Assembly: GCA_963575745.1 (NCBI GenBank)
Contig: CAUYUJ010005780.1
Location: forward strand, 262,001-326,000
DNA length: 64,000 bases
Direction of reading: 5' to 3'
DNA from: Prorocentrum cordatum
Lineage: Eukaryota > Sar > Dinophyceae > Prorocentrales > Prorocentraceae
In this document: piece after piece, positions 12,904-23,769 of the stretch
Layout of the letters: each line of letters starts with the position of its first letter
Numbering within the stretch: the first letter of the stretch is position 1
Translations under genes and position numbers: made by a program
Notes under the pieces: model-generated
Seen by the model: only the letters and a program-made list of their open reading frames with translations
Database searches by the model: none
What the model was told of the DNA's origin: nothing

Positions 12904-13063
12904 CTTGAGCGTTGCAGAAAGGGCAAGTCAGCCCGCTGCGCCAGATGTAAGGTCGCATCATGTCTGCAAGCTGGCCGCAAAAGGCATGCGGTGAGTAATT
13001 GAACGCAGCATGAAACATGACCCACCTCACACACAAACCTCCATCGGCAACGAACTCACCCTC

Positions 13064-13115
13064 GTCATCCGACCAAAACAAGAAGCCGTTCAAATCGTTC
13101 CGCCATACGAGGGGC
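13064..13115 (-). CDS. Unrecognised protein, internal exon (tentative)
   Basis: The frame PLVWRNDLNGFLFWSDD lies directly downstream of the intron-like element 13340-13116 and is the most GC3-rich of the three frames. To reach the phase-0 exon at 12903 it must end at a GA donor (after 13064). A canonical GTGAGT lies four bases further on but gives the wrong phase. Either the GA donor is used or another exon is missing. Confidence 0.35.
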
Positions 13116-13340
13116 CTTCCAAACGGAGTCCGGGTAGATGGGGTCTGTGGATCGTGCAGCATCGCCAATGCATCGCCGACGCATCGCTGACGCATCGACG
13201 ACGACGCATCGGCCACGTCGGGGGTGCAGCGGCGACGCCGCCGTGGAGAAGATCGGGTTCCACATCGAAGTGCATCCCCGATGCATCGGCGGTGCGGCGC
13301 GATCCACCAACCCCATCCACCCCGACCCCGGCTGGAAGGC
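13116..13340 (-). mobile_element. Inverted-repeat element acting as a GC-AG intron (copy 1)
   Basis: 225 bp. On the minus strand it begins GCCTTCCA and ends TGGAAG, with inverted arms of about 50 bp that share GATGGGGT and GGATCG words. The middle is made of GATGCATCGGCGATGC-like palindromic words. Taken as an intron it starts GC and ends AG, and the flanking frame joins. The length is a multiple of three and one frame runs through without a stop, so an in-frame coding insertion is the alternative. A relative lies at 21750-21983. Confidence 0.6.
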
Positions 13341-13411
13341 CTAGACACAGCCCCGCAGAGCAGCCTGACTTGCCGTCGCTCGGACGTCCATTTCCCTTGC
13401 ATCTTCGATTT
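13341..13411 (-). CDS. Exon upstream of the intron-like element (tentative)
   Basis: The only frame that stays open across removal of 13340-13116 reads KMQGKWTSERRQVRLLCGAV then SR. It is the most GC3-rich frame here. The left exon edge (higher coordinate) is uncertain. A 431-codon frame covers 12632-13927, but most of it is P/S/R-rich and probably not coding. Confidence 0.3.
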
Positions 13412-14169
13412 CGTGCGTGTTTTTTTGCCCCATGGTCCAGGATGGTCCTCGATGGTTCTCGCCGAGGAAAAAAATTGCACACGTCCGAGCGATGCCAGGC
13501 TGACCAATAGCCCCCGGAGAGCGGAGCCGTGGCTCCGACGGAGGCCGGTGGGCCACAGGGCACAGACTCGCGAGGCTGCACCTGCCTCCGCCGACGCGCC
13601 CGCCGCCGAGGCAGGGGCTGGTCGCCCAGGGCTGTGCCGACTGCGGCTGCCTGGTGCGCGTGCTCTCACAGACAGCGAGGCGGAGGGAGACGAGGGAGGA
13701 CGAGCGCAGGGCGGGAGGTGGAGAGAGGGAGGGAGGGGGGAGGAAGGAGGGAGGGAGACCATGAGGAGGGGGGAGCAAGCCAATCCAGCGTGAGGCAGAA
13801 CCGACGATCGGGGCTTTTGCTCTCTCAGCGCAGGCTGAGGGGTAACTCTCGCAGCTGGATGTGTGTGAGAGCAGCGTAAGGTGTTTGCCACATTGGGCCT
13901 TACACTGACGGAGGACTCCTGCAACATATTCGTCCTCGAGGCTGCAGCTGCGACGCCCGCCGCGCACTTCCTGCTGGCCGCGGCTGACTGCTGGCCCGCT
14001 TGAGCCTACTTAAGCCCCATCCGCTAGTGTGTCGCGAGGCACGAATCGGAGTGTCCTCAGGTCATCTGCAACAATATTTCTCAGTATTGTAATGATATGG
14101 CCTGGCTCCTACATTCCTCAATGTCCAGGAGCTCCTGGCGTGCCTCCTGGGCCTCACCGCGTCTTCCAA

Positions 14170-14380
14170 AACGGTCCAAGTGAGCCCCGACTCGCCGAAA
14201 CATCGCTCCAAGACGCTCAACATGGCCTCAAAACGGCGTGTAAGGTTTCCAGGATGCCGGAAGAGGCCTACGACAACACTCCCAAGAGGGCCCCGACATG
14301 CAAAACCCATGGATATGAATTTTGTCCGTGCAAATTGTTGGCGTTCTCGCCTTTTCTGTTTTCCGATGCCCTTAGACGGC
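14170..14380 (+). repeat. CCAAGA-type array with T-rich core
   Basis: CCAAGACGCTC and CCAAGAGGGCC units (14210-14300) precede GGCGTTCTCGCCTTTTCTG (14340-14358). Confidence 0.7.
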
Positions 14381-14414
14381 CCCAGCTGCAGGGAGAGGGA
14401 CCTGGTGTCTGCTG

Positions 14415-15060
14415 GCACTGGCCCAAGCGCCCCGGGGGGAGCGCCGAGAGCCACGTACGCACAGTGGGTGGCGGTCGCAGCTTACAGCCGCATAATTTAA
14501 CAGCGGGTGGGCCCGTGCACCTCCTGCGGGGGGACAGCCGCAGGAGGAGGGACGGGCCAGACGGTCCAGGAAGGCCATCGATATACCTCCTGGCACCAGC
14601 GCCCTTGGCGGGAGCGCCGAGGGCCACGGCCGTACTGTGGGCGGCGGTCGCAGCTAACAGCCGCAGGGATAGTGAAGTCAGTGGGCGGGCCCGTGCACCG
14701 CCTGCGGGGGGACAGTCGCAGGAGGAGGACGGGCCAGACGGTCCAGGAAGTTCATTGCCTGCTGGCCCCATCGCCCCGGGGGGAGCGCCGAGGGCCACGG
14801 ACGTACTGTGGGTGGCGGTCGCGGCTAACAGCGGCCGAGCTAGTAAAGACAGTGGGTGAGCCCGGGAACCTCCTGCGGGGGGGCAAGCACAGGAGGAGGG
14901 GCGGGCTGGACGGATCAGGTCGGCTGACCGCCACAAGAGCCTGGGGTCACAGAGGGTGGGTCCGGGCACCGTCTGCGGGGGGACAGCCGCAGGAGGAGCG
15001 ACGGACCAGGACGGACCAGGGAAGCGACTAACCGTCGCCAAGGCCTGGACCCATGAGGCG
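14415..15060 (+). repeat. Tandem repeat, about 3.5 units of 170-185 bp
   Basis: Each unit carries GGAGCGCCGAGGGCCACG, GTCGCAGCTAACAGCCGC, CCTGCGGGGGGACAGCCGC and GGGCCAGACGGTCCAGGAAG in that order. The AACAGCCGC words continue, thinned out, to about 15205. Confidence 0.85.
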
Positions 15061-15289
15061 ACGGTGCGTGGGGGGCGGGGGGAAAGGGGCGGGCAGGGGG
15101 GGCGAGTGTGGGGATGCAGCTTAACAGCCGCAGAGCCAGTGAAGAGCCCAGGGGGCAGTAGACCAGAGACGAGGGGGCGTGGGGGAGCAGCTAACAGCCG
15201 CGGTCAGAGTGTTACAATATACTGTTTTAGCGACCTATGGAGAGGAAACGAGGAGGGAGGGCGTACTGCAACATCGTTGATGCGTCTTG

Positions 15290-15500
15290 GAGTCTTACTG
15301 GTCATCCTCCTCTTCGTCCTCCTTCTCTTCCCTCTCCACCTCATCCCTCGTCCTCTCCCAAATGTCCCCCCCAATAGGGTCCACCACGGTTGGGGAAACA
15401 CACAGTCCAATAGCTTGGCCAGACGACGGCACAACGTTTGGCTGGGTGGGCGTTTCCAACAAGCAGGTGGTGGCGGTGATTCGCCGTAGGCGACTTCGTT
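15290..15500 (-). repeat. GCCTACGG-starting dispersed element, copy 1
   Basis: On the minus strand it starts GCCTACGGCGAATCACCGCC (15489 down), includes GCCAAGCTATTGGACTGTG, and ends in a C/T-rich run. Relatives lie near 17700-17915, 34815-35035 and 48125-48222. Confidence 0.7.
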
Positions 15501-16950
15501 AATAGAATTAGCAAGATTGGTGTTAGCACGGATTGCAGCAGGAACGTATCCGACACTAGAGCATGCAATGAACTGCCCTTCCAGCCCTCTTTTAGACATT
15601 CTGCTAGAACCAGCCCTCTGGGCTGTAATGGTCACACCTTCTGGCCCATTTCACCTCTAGTGGGCAAAACTGCTTCAAGGTTGGATGCGCGCCTGCTGTC
15701 ATTACTTACACTGGTCGGATTCGACCTCGCTCAACGACGTGAAGAAATCGCCCTTGAGGGTCGCCCGTTGCCGTGAGCAGACGTCGGAACGCTTAGTCGA
15801 ATCGATCCACTCGCGACCACTCTACTCTCCCACACCCATCACCCCTCCAGATGGTGTAGATGTAGATCCGCATCCAATACGTCAAGTCCAACTTTCGAAT
15901 CGAAACTTGATCGGCAGGACATCAGACGGGGCATTCTCCCGCCAATTTGAAAGTCCCATCGCGTTATGGCTGCAGATAATGGCCGTAGCAACTCTTGTAG
16001 ACTTAGCGGCTTCGAGACCGCCCCGCAGACAGCTTGAACTGCTGGAGACTGTCGTGAACGCTCCGATGCGCCCCGACACGTGTCGCCTGGCTAAATACCG
16101 CTCCACCCACCGAACACCGCACCAATCATCGAATCTGTCGATGCGACACTGCGACTAAGGTGCGACATATCCAAACCTACCAGAGAGGAACGTCATCCGG
16201 ACCACCTCAGCTGCGGAGAGGGGTGTAAGGAAGGGGCCGCGCTTCGAGTGACGACTGTATCCGGATTTAGGAGAGCGGATCAGCGGGCAGGATGTGGGCA
16301 ACGAAGACGAGTGGGTCGCAGCGCAGCCTCACGTCTTCGGAAGCAGCTTGCGGATCCAACGAGATTCTTATAATTGTAAGTGCACAGAAGGAGCCCCTAA
16401 GTCGGCGCTCGAATCCGCGGGCCCAGCGTGGGCGGCAAAGGCGACCCTGTGTACTATCAAGCGGTGACCTCGGGCAGCGCCTGGACGGTCATTTCACGAG
16501 GCCGATCCAGACTCACGCGCAGCTTCGCCTAGTAGACGACACCCCCCACCAGAAACATGCCCCCTCAGCAATCCTTGCAAGGCCTGTGCAACTGCAGACA
16601 GATACACACGTCTGCGATGTGCGACAGATACCATGAAGCGGGGATGGGCAACAAAACACATGCGCGAACAGCAAGGTGGTCAAGGAAGCGCTCAAGACAA
16701 AACCTCTGGGTCCTCACCCTCCCCATCCTGATGCTAGCCCTTGTTCCGCCTTGCCCCTTCCTCCCCACTCCACTCCTCTCGCCCATTGTTCTGCCCAGAG
16801 GACGCCCGGCATGCAACCAGACGAAAACTGGCTGGACCCATCCCAGCCCAGATTTAGCGTCCTGCCTGTGGCGAATCCCGCACGCAGGCCAGGCTGAGGG
16901 GGAATCCCCCCAGCCCTTAGGGCGTGAGTGGCTTAGCGAGTTTCAACACC
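15501..16950. other. Unique region with a weak plus-strand frame
   Basis: No repeats stand out. A 157-codon plus-strand frame (15685-16158) has a varied composition, including the stretch ALWLQIMAVATLVDLAAS. It has near-neutral GC3, no recognised domain and no clear splice sites. It may be a decayed transposon fragment or chance. Confidence 0.25.
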
Positions 16951-16954
16951 CACT

Positions 16955-17055
16955 TGTTTCCCTTTGTGGATGGGTTCACCATTGTGCCCTACTAGTATAC
17001 GCCCCCTCCCCCAAGCGACCGGCGGCCAACCAGGAACCATGCTCCCACCCCCCAC
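16955..17055 (+). repeat. Short dispersed repeat (GACCGGCGGCCAACCAGGAA type), copy 1
   Basis: Shares TATACGCCCCCTCCCCC and a GACCGGCGGCCAACCAGGAA-like block with 39060-39160 and 61310-61380. Confidence 0.6.
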
Positions 17056-17069
17056 GATCCCGCGGCCCT

Positions 17070-17695
17070 GGAGCACCCCAAGAGAGCCCCAAGTCGGCCC
17101 AGAGAGGCCCCAAAGACGCCCTCCGACGGGCCAGGAGGCCATCGAGACGGCTCAAGACGGCTAGAAGATTACCCGAAACGGCTCAAGAGGCTCCCATGAG
17201 GTCTCCGAGACCGCCCCAGAGGCCTCCAAGAAAGCCTTCAGGAAACCCGGAAGAAGCCAGCATGACTGATTCCCCGCACGCTTTAGAAGGATTGTGGCAT
17301 TTGCTTCTTTTCGGCCTTTCGACGGCCCGAGACGGCCCAAGAGCCCCGAACAATCATCCAAGAGGCCTCCAGGATGGCCCCAGAACGCCCACAAAGGCCC
17401 CCAAGACGGCTCCAAGAAGCCCCCCAGACGGCCAAAGAGGCTTCCAAGACTCCAGCGATGGCTTCCCAAACGGCCCTGGAGCACCCCAAAGGAGTTTCAA
17501 ATCGGCCCAGGGAGTCCCCCAAGACGGCTCCCGACGGCGTCAGACGGGCCAGGAATGCCCCAAGACGGCCAAAGAGGCCCCCGAGAAGCCCCCAAAGGCC
17601 CCCAAGAGGCCCAAGGAGGCCCCCAAGATGCCTGCAAGAGGCTCCCATGAAGCTCTCAGGAGGCCTCAAGAGTGCCCCTAGAAGTTCCCAAGATG
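17070..17695 (+). repeat. CCAAGA-type array with T-rich core
   Basis: Dense CCAAGACGGC, CCAAGAGGCC and GAGGCCCC units flank a core with GCATTTGCTTCTTTTCGG (17297-17314). The long plus-strand P/K/R-rich frame here (16557-17681) is repeat translation. The array runs straight into the GCCTACGG-type element. Confidence 0.85.
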
Positions 17696-17915
17696 ATCCC
17701 TCCTCTTCCTCCTCTTCCTCCTCCTCCTTCTCATCCTCCTCCTCCTGATCTCCCCCGCCATCCTCCCCCAAGTGTTCTCCGAAAAGGTTTCGACAACGGC
17801 TGGGGGAACACATAGTCCGATAGCTTGGCAGAGCTCTTGACACAACGCTCGGCCACGCGTTGGCGATTCCAACATGGGAGGGGCGGCGGTGATTCGCCGG
17901 AGGCGTCTTCGATAT
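17696..17915 (-). repeat. GCCTACGG-type dispersed element, copy 2
   Basis: Plus-strand order: (CCT)n, CCATCCTCCCCCAAGTGTTC, GGGGGAACACATAGTCCGAT, AGCTTGGCAGAGCTCTTGAC, then GGCGGTGATTCGCCGGAGGC and GTCTTCGATA. Confidence 0.85.
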
Positions 17916-18204
17916 TGATGTGGATTCGCAATTGGCGTCCTTCTCGCTGTCCGTTCCTGTGGCTACTTTATGTCTAAAAACATTGGAAGAACAAGGTTGG
18001 GGGGATAGTTTAACAAATAGTTATTCCCAGCGCTATAATGCGCAAGTAGAAAACAAAAAGCAGACAGGGCAAACTGGACCGCCAGGGACGTCCCCGACCG
18101 CACTGGCGCTCCGCGTGCAAAGGCGGAATCCTGCGCACCCCCTCTTGGCGTCAGGCCACGCCGGCCACGCCCTGCGAATTCGGGATTATGGGAGCCAACC
18201 GACA
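17916..18204. other. Unique spacer
   Basis: Short non-repetitive stretch between an element and a minisatellite. No gene or site is recognised. Confidence 0.3.
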
Positions 18205-19225
18205 TAAGGTCAGTCAGCCTGACAAAAACAGCGGGTGACACATGTCACCCCCGAACCCGCGTGAGAAAAACAAATTGTAAGTTTGGAATTCTGGGAGCAA
18301 GCAAAACGCCATGCAGCCTCACACAAACAACGGGTGACACGTGTCAACCACGAAACCGTTGAAGAAAGAACAAATGTAAATGTGAGATTCTGGGAGCCAA
18401 CAAAATGCCATTCAGCTTCAAATCCAAACTCAGAGTGACACCTGTCCCCCCCGGAACCGAAGGAGAAAAACACAATCTTCAATCTGGGATTCCAGGAGCC
18501 AACATAAGGCCATACAGCCGCGCAGAAACAACGAGCGACACGTGCCACTCCCGAAAACGCGTGAGAATAACCAATTGTAAATGTGGGATGTTGGGGGCCA
18601 ACATACGGTCATGTAACCTCACAAAAACAGGAGGTGACACGTGCCATCCCCGAAACCGCGTGAGAAGAACAACTTGTAGCTGTGGGATCCTGGGAGAGCC
18701 AGCAAAACGCCATGCAGCCTCACACAAACAAGAGGTGGCACGTGTCACCCACGAAACCGTCGAAGAAAAAACAAATGTAAATGTGAAATTCTGGGAGCCA
18801 ACAAAATGCCATTCAGCTTCACATCCAAACATAGAGTGACACCTGTCCCCCCCGGAACCGAAGGAGAAAATCACAATCTTCAATATGGGATTCCAGGAGC
18901 CAACATAAGGCCATACAGCCGCGCAGAAACAACGAGCGAAGCGTGCCACTCCCGAAAACGCGTGAGAATAACCAATTGTAAATGTGGGATGTTGGGGGCC
19001 AACATACGATCATGTAACCTCACAAAAACAGGAGGTGGCACGTGTCACCGCCGAAGCCGCGTGAGAAGAACAAATTGTAACTGTGGGATCCTGGGAACCA
19101 GCACAACGCCATTCAACCTCACAAAAACAAAGGGTGACGAGTGTCACCCCCGAAATCGTGTGAGAAAAACAAATGTAAATGTGAGATTCTGGGAGCCATC
19201 ATAAGGCCATTCAGCCTCACATACG
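18205..19225 (+). repeat. Minisatellite, 10 units of about 100 bp with a 4-unit higher-order repeat
   Basis: Each unit contains a near-palindrome GGTGACACGTGTCACC, then GAAACCGCGTGAGAA, ACAAATTGTAAATGTG and TTCTGGGAGCCAACA. Palindrome centres recur about every 100 bp from about 18235 to 19135. The units at 18432, 18533 and 18632 are nearly repeated at 18834, 18935 and 19032, giving a 4-unit period of about 401 bp. Confidence 0.95.
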
Positions 19226-20045
19226 AATGTACCAATACATGCGCGGTGCGTGCGTGTATACGCAAATACGTATACAAACATAAATGTGTGCATTTATGAA
19301 TCGCATCGTTCGGCTCCCGTGGAATATTTTCCAGGGGGGCACTGACAAAAAAATATTCGGTGGCGACTTAATGGCAGTCGGGATCCGGGAGGGGGGGATG
19401 GGGGGGGGCTCATCATGTGTTTAAAAGGTTTTGGGCATTCTGCGAAACGTTCTCACTTAATCGCTCCTCTCCACTCGCACCCAAACGCACCGGACTCACG
19501 CGAAGACGAATGCAAGCATGTGCACGAGCTGCATAGGAGCGCGGGAGACGACTAGCGAATAACGCCCCTTGCAGAAGCGGTCGCCAACAGCCACAGCCCG
19601 ACGCCTGCTCAATACATGAAGCATTTTTCCCAAAGACGACACGCCCAAGGATGCCAGGCCTCGACGTAAGGGGCACGTGGCGTCAGCCGCTTGAATGTCG
19701 AGCGCTCCGCTGGAGAGATCTCCCCGACACGACCTCTGCTCCATGCCTCCTGGCGGAGGCGAGGAAGCGAGTCGACGGATGGGGACAGAAAACTGCCGCG
19801 GCACCGAGCTGACATACATCTGCACTGTACCAACATTCCCAGCCTGCGCCTGGGGGACGTGCCGGATCCAGCTACAGGCGCAGGCGGGGGGGGCCATCGG
19901 TCCCCCCCCGCCCACCCCGCCAGGGCGGGCACGCAGCCTCAGACACGTGTCGGCTTTGTGGGTTCGGGAGCCAGCGATGCCTGGCTCCAGGAGAGCCGCA
20001 GCTCACCAAAAACACTCGGGGAACTAACAATGGCATAGACGTTAA
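19226..20045. other. Unique stretch, weak minus-strand coding hints
   Basis: A minus-strand segment near 19500-19540 reads APMQLVHMLAFVF before a GTGAGT donor-like motif. A frame ending at 19413 reads GASGEERLSENVSQNAQNLL. The two are in different frames with no proven splice sites, so neither is called. Confidence 0.2.
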
Positions 20046-20185
20046 CTTTTGGAGGTCCACGCGGGTTTCTCGTATCGGCGCTGGGGCCCCCTGGCCGGCG
20101 CGCTCCGCGCGCCAGGGAGGTGGGTACAACGACGATCCGAGAAATCCGCGCGGACCTCCGAGAAATTATGTTATGTCATTGTTTC
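20046..20185. repeat. GGCGCC foldback element, copy 1
   Basis: GGAGGTCCACGCGGGTTTCT and a copy of its reverse complement (GAGAAATCCGCGCGGACCTC) flank GATCGGCGCTGG-type and GCGCGCCAGGG words. The right side continues TTATGTCATTGTTTCTTCCC. Confidence 0.85.
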
Positions 20186-20406
20186 TTCCCCGAAGCACGC
20201 ACAAAAATCCCAAGCCGGCGAACTGGCTACGCACATGGTGCCCAACGTACGTGCGCGTATTCCAGAAGCCTGAGCGTCACAACTCTTAGTCAATTTGGTG
20301 AGAGCCCTGCGACAATACAACTCAAAATGGAAGAGGTTTTGAGCAAACCTTCCTCCCGCGAATCTGTCCTGCAGCTGGGTCTCCCCGTTGCTCCAACACC
20401 TCAAAC

Positions 20407-20492
20407 AAATTCTGACAGCTCGACAACTCGAATGCTCCAAATGCCTTTCGGGGAGAATGCCATCAGTTTCACGAGCTCCATCATGTGAACCT
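20407..20492 (-). CDS. Unrecognised candidate exon
   Basis: Minus-strand frame after a GAGCCCCGCAG acceptor, reading VHMMELVKLMAFSPKGIWSI then RVVELSEF, and ending at a GTTTGA donor. A stop lies just upstream in the same frame. Hydrophobic and charged residues alternate as in a folded domain. But GC3 is only about 57%, and an overlapping frame that would use the acceptor as coding is nearly as good. No family is recognised. Confidence 0.3.
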
Positions 20493-20599
20493 CTGCGGGG
20501 CTCCAGGACCAAAGCCAATCACATCCAACAGGCCTCGAAAAATGTCCACGACCTCAGGAAGCAGATGGCTGTAAACGGCTTGTCCGCTTACTCTTGAGT

Positions 20600-21749
20600 G
20601 CTGTCTCAGAACTTTCGCTGCTTCACCCTCGCTTCTGGAGTGCGCAGTCTTGGCGGCGCCGCAGCGGAGAGAGGGCGAGCACCTGGCCAACCCCATGGCC
20701 ACCCAGCCGACAGATCGAGCCCCCATCTGCACAACCGCATACGTGGGCACATGAACGACGAAAACAAACGGGTGCCTTAAGCCGCGGCTTACGCGGACCG
20801 CCATCGTGGCACGCTGCGTTGGAGAAGAAGGCATTTGCGCACAACGTACCGTGGGAAATTTACTGGCGAATTTCCGGACAATCGAACCCGTTTTCCTGCG
20901 TCGCTCACATCGAGTGGGGCGCACAAGGACACAAAGACGTACTACTACTATGCGTTCTCGAGTGGTACTGCCAAACATCGCCCGCCACGAAGTACATACC
21001 ATCAGATTTCTCGGCGCGCGCGTCGCCCCCGGGGGGGTGCGACGCACACAAAGAGAGCTGCTAGTATGTTGGGGTGACGCCGATGAAGCCCCTGGCCCGC
21101 CTCCCCCCCCAACCTGCGACATGGATGCGGGTCACACCGCTGGCTGGCCTCGTGTCCTGGATTGCCAATCTCCGCGCCTCTCTTCGCGCTCTCGCGCCGC
21201 CTCCTCCCCCCTCCGGGCAAAAATCGTGGGACGCCGCTGGGCCAGCGGGTGAGCACGCCCCGTCGGCCCGACGGAACCGTCCCGACGAGGGCAGCGCGGG
21301 CGGGCCGGGGCCCAGAGGGGGGTCGGGCCGCGGCGCTCATTCCGAGAGGTGTGCCAGTGGGCCAGCGGGCGCGGGAGTCGGATAGGTGCGACTGCCGGAG
21401 CTGGGTGGGAGGCGGACTCGGAGCCACGCAGCCGCACCCATAGAGAGGACGTGGGCGCAGAGTCGAACAGAAGTGCGACATGTACCAACACTGGGCGCTC
21501 CCCTTGGGGACGCGCGCCCGAGCTGGCTCGCACCGCGAAGCGCGGCCGCCTTCGCGCTCCTGCGGGTGACTCGTCCCTCGCTGGGACGAGCGCGCACTGC
21601 CAGGCGCATGCCCTTCGCACCCCGTCGCCGCGCGGCGCGCGCCGCGGCTCCCATGGGAGAAGGCTCCGGGAGAGAGTGGGGACGACGGCGGCCTCGCGCC
21701 GCGCCGCTCTGGAGGCTGCCCGGGACAGCGGCGGCCCACTGGTCGAGGG
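20600..21749. other. GC-rich DNA next to an inverted-repeat element, frames ambiguous
   Basis: All three minus-strand frames are open over long stretches. The one that joins in phase across the element at 21750-21983 reads ALDQWAAAVPGSLQSG. No domain is recognised. Confidence 0.2.
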
Positions 21750-21983
21750 CTTCTGGAGAGGGTCCCGAGTAGACGGGGTCGGCGGATCGCGCCGCATCGC
21801 CAATGCATCGGCGATGCGTCGGCGACGCGTCAGCTCTGCGTTGGCGATGCATCGGCGACGTCGGCGATGCATTGGCGCCATCGGCGTGCAGGAGGTCTTG
21901 CTCCACATCGAGCCTCATCGTCGATACATCGGCGGTGCAGAGCGATCCTTCGACCCCATCTGCTCTGATCCTATCTGGGAGGC
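21750..21983 (-). mobile_element. Inverted-repeat element acting as a GC-AG intron (copy 2)
   Basis: 234 bp, related to 13116-13340. On the minus strand it follows CTAG (as copy 1 does), starts GCCTCCCAG and ends CAGAAG. Inverted arms share ANACGGGGTCG and GGATCGC words. The core is GATGCATCGGCGATGC-like, and both copies keep an internal TCGATGTGGA motif. Its length is also a multiple of three and one frame is stop-free, so a coding insertion is not excluded. Confidence 0.6.
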
Positions 21984-22610
21984 CTAGAATTGGTCTCGGG
22001 TGATCTCCGATGTGGTCCCTGGCCCACATTTACTGCGACAACGGCGGCGACTCACGGAAAGGAGGACGAGCTCACGGGGGAGAGGGGCAGCGGGGGCTTC
22101 GTGAGGAGCAGAAGAGCCAAAGTCCCAAACTCGGGACCTAATGTGAGGAGCCACGGCAGCAACTGGCACCCCGAGGCAGATACCAAGAGAAATTGTCCGC
22201 CCGCACCTCTTCTTGGGGGGCGAACAGGTACCCGCACCGCTACTCCCAGACCTCCCTCCCAGGGTGCGTTCGACCAGAATTGCGAGGCGAATCCAGCGGT
22301 GGCAACGAGGGCCTCCCAGGAGGCCAAACAAGGGGAAAACGAGGAAGGGGTAGCGGTATGGGTGCATTTTGTTCCTCTGATCTTCACGAAGCTCGGGTAC
22401 ATGGAGTGAAGCCGCTGAAGCGCCGCCAAGAATAGTCTTCCAAATCGTGCGCGCGCGGGTATCCGCGCGAGCCGGCGCTCTGCTGCCTCGATAACGGAAA
22501 AAGGGAAGCCTGGGCGACGGCCGACAGATGTGCACGGCCATTGTCTCCGCCTTTGCGCAGACGACTTTGACACCAAACGCCCTCTTTCCTTAAAGGAAAC
22601 AAACAAGTAT
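21984..22610. other. Unique stretch, three competing minus-strand frames
   Basis: A CGTCGCCCAG acceptor-like site at 22510 is followed by a frame reading FSVIEAAERRLARIPARARF. The other two frames there look equally protein-like and third-position bias does not separate them. No exon is called. Confidence 0.25.
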
Positions 22611-22611
22611 A

Positions 22612-22760
22612 ACCATAAACTTTGGAGCGCCGCGCAGATTTCCTGGACCCACGCTAGGCCCCACCTGGCGCGCTGACGGCGGCGCCAGGGGCCCCCAGCG
22701 CACATCCAAGACATCCGTGAGGAGCTCCTCAAGTTTATATGTCTGCAGTTGTTTCTTCTT
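22612..22760. repeat. GGCGCC foldback element, copy 2 (diverged)
   Basis: Preserves ATAAACTTTGGAGC, CCTGGCGCGC, GGCGCCAGGGG and the right flank GCAGTTGTTTCTTCTTGG-like sequence, with many differences from the other copies. Confidence 0.55.
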
Positions 22761-22799
22761 GGATTCCTGGGCGACTGGGGGTCGATGCATCCCCCCCTG

Positions 22800-22885
22800 A
22801 GCCCATCCCCCCCTAAAGTTGCCCCTGACATCCCCTCCTTCTCTTCCTCCTCCTCCTCCTCCTCCTCCTCCTCCTCCTCCTCCTG
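22800..22885 (+). repeat. (TCC)n run
   Basis: Pure CTCCTC units near 22842-22884. Confidence 0.95.
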
Positions 22886-23460
22886 GTCGGCTTCCTCGTG
22901 TTCACGCTCTTCAGCCTCACCCCGCAAGAGTCGCAGTCAGTCAGCATCGGGCACGAGGACGGCAGTACGGATGCAAAGTGGACGGTAGGAACACCATCCC
23001 CATCCATGAGGGAATCATGAGGATGAGGAGTAGGATGATCAGAATGAAGATGAGGACGAGGAGAATGATGACAAGAAGGGTCAGGGCAAGAGAAGGGAAT
23101 GGGCACGAACATATGCCGACTCCCGCTTGACGGGGGGGGGGGGAAGGCGTGTGAGATGAAAAGAGTTCCCCCTCTCCCTGGTTTCCCTCCCTGGGGGTCC
23201 GCCATTCCGTTGGAGAGGGGCCCTCCCACGAGCTCCGGAACAAATCTCTCGGGCCACCGAGCCTCCGAATCAACTCCCGAACGCCTCCGTGATGCCGACG
23301 ATGCCCTTTAAGACGGCTCAGGCAGAGCTCCTGGATGGCCAGGCCAAGGGGGGCCCCAAGAAGGCTCCAAGTGGCATAGCCTCCCAATGATACCCGCGAG
23401 AGGTCCAACTCATACAAACCATGTTATTAATTAGTTTCGAATGTTTTGAATGTTTTGCCG
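22886..23460. other. Low-complexity and unique DNA
   Basis: A GATGAGGA-rich patch (23005-23090) and unique sequence. No gene is supported. Confidence 0.35.
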
Positions 23461-23765
23461 TTTTGCTTCCGATGTGCCTCAAAATGGCTCCAAGGTCGCT
23501 GAATGAACTCCCAGGAAGGGTCCAGAAGCGCTCTAAGACGGTCCCGAAGGCCAGCCAGAGCGCCTCAAGAGACTAGATGCGAATGTTCGGCCTCCAAGCG
23601 GTGGACCCTTTTTCAGGACACCCCCTATTTGGATGGATGACCTCGAGGATGGCTCCAAGAGGGTCCCCAAGGGGACCCCCCGAAAGCCCCAAGAAGCCTC
23701 CAAAGGCTCCCGAAGGGGCTCCAAGAAGCCTCAACGATGACGCAACGAGGCTCCCAGAAATCTCG
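23430..23765 (+). repeat. CCAAGA-type array with T-rich core
   Basis: The core TTTTGCCGTTTTGCTTCCGA (23452-23471) precedes CCAAGAAGCC, GGCTCCAAGA and CCCGAAGGGG units up to 23760. Confidence 0.7.
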
Positions 23766-23769
23766 ATGT

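Noticed and set aside
16557-17681. 374-codon plus-strand frame
   Set aside because: Most of it is the CCAAGA array. There is no domain and no start context.
18205-19225. CRISPR-like spaced repeats
   Set aside because: Units are contiguous tandem repeats with no unique spacers, in a eukaryote-like context.
22384-22927. Minus-strand exon FSVIEAAERRLARIPARARF
   Set aside because: Two other frames over the same bases look equally protein-like and third-position bias does not decide.
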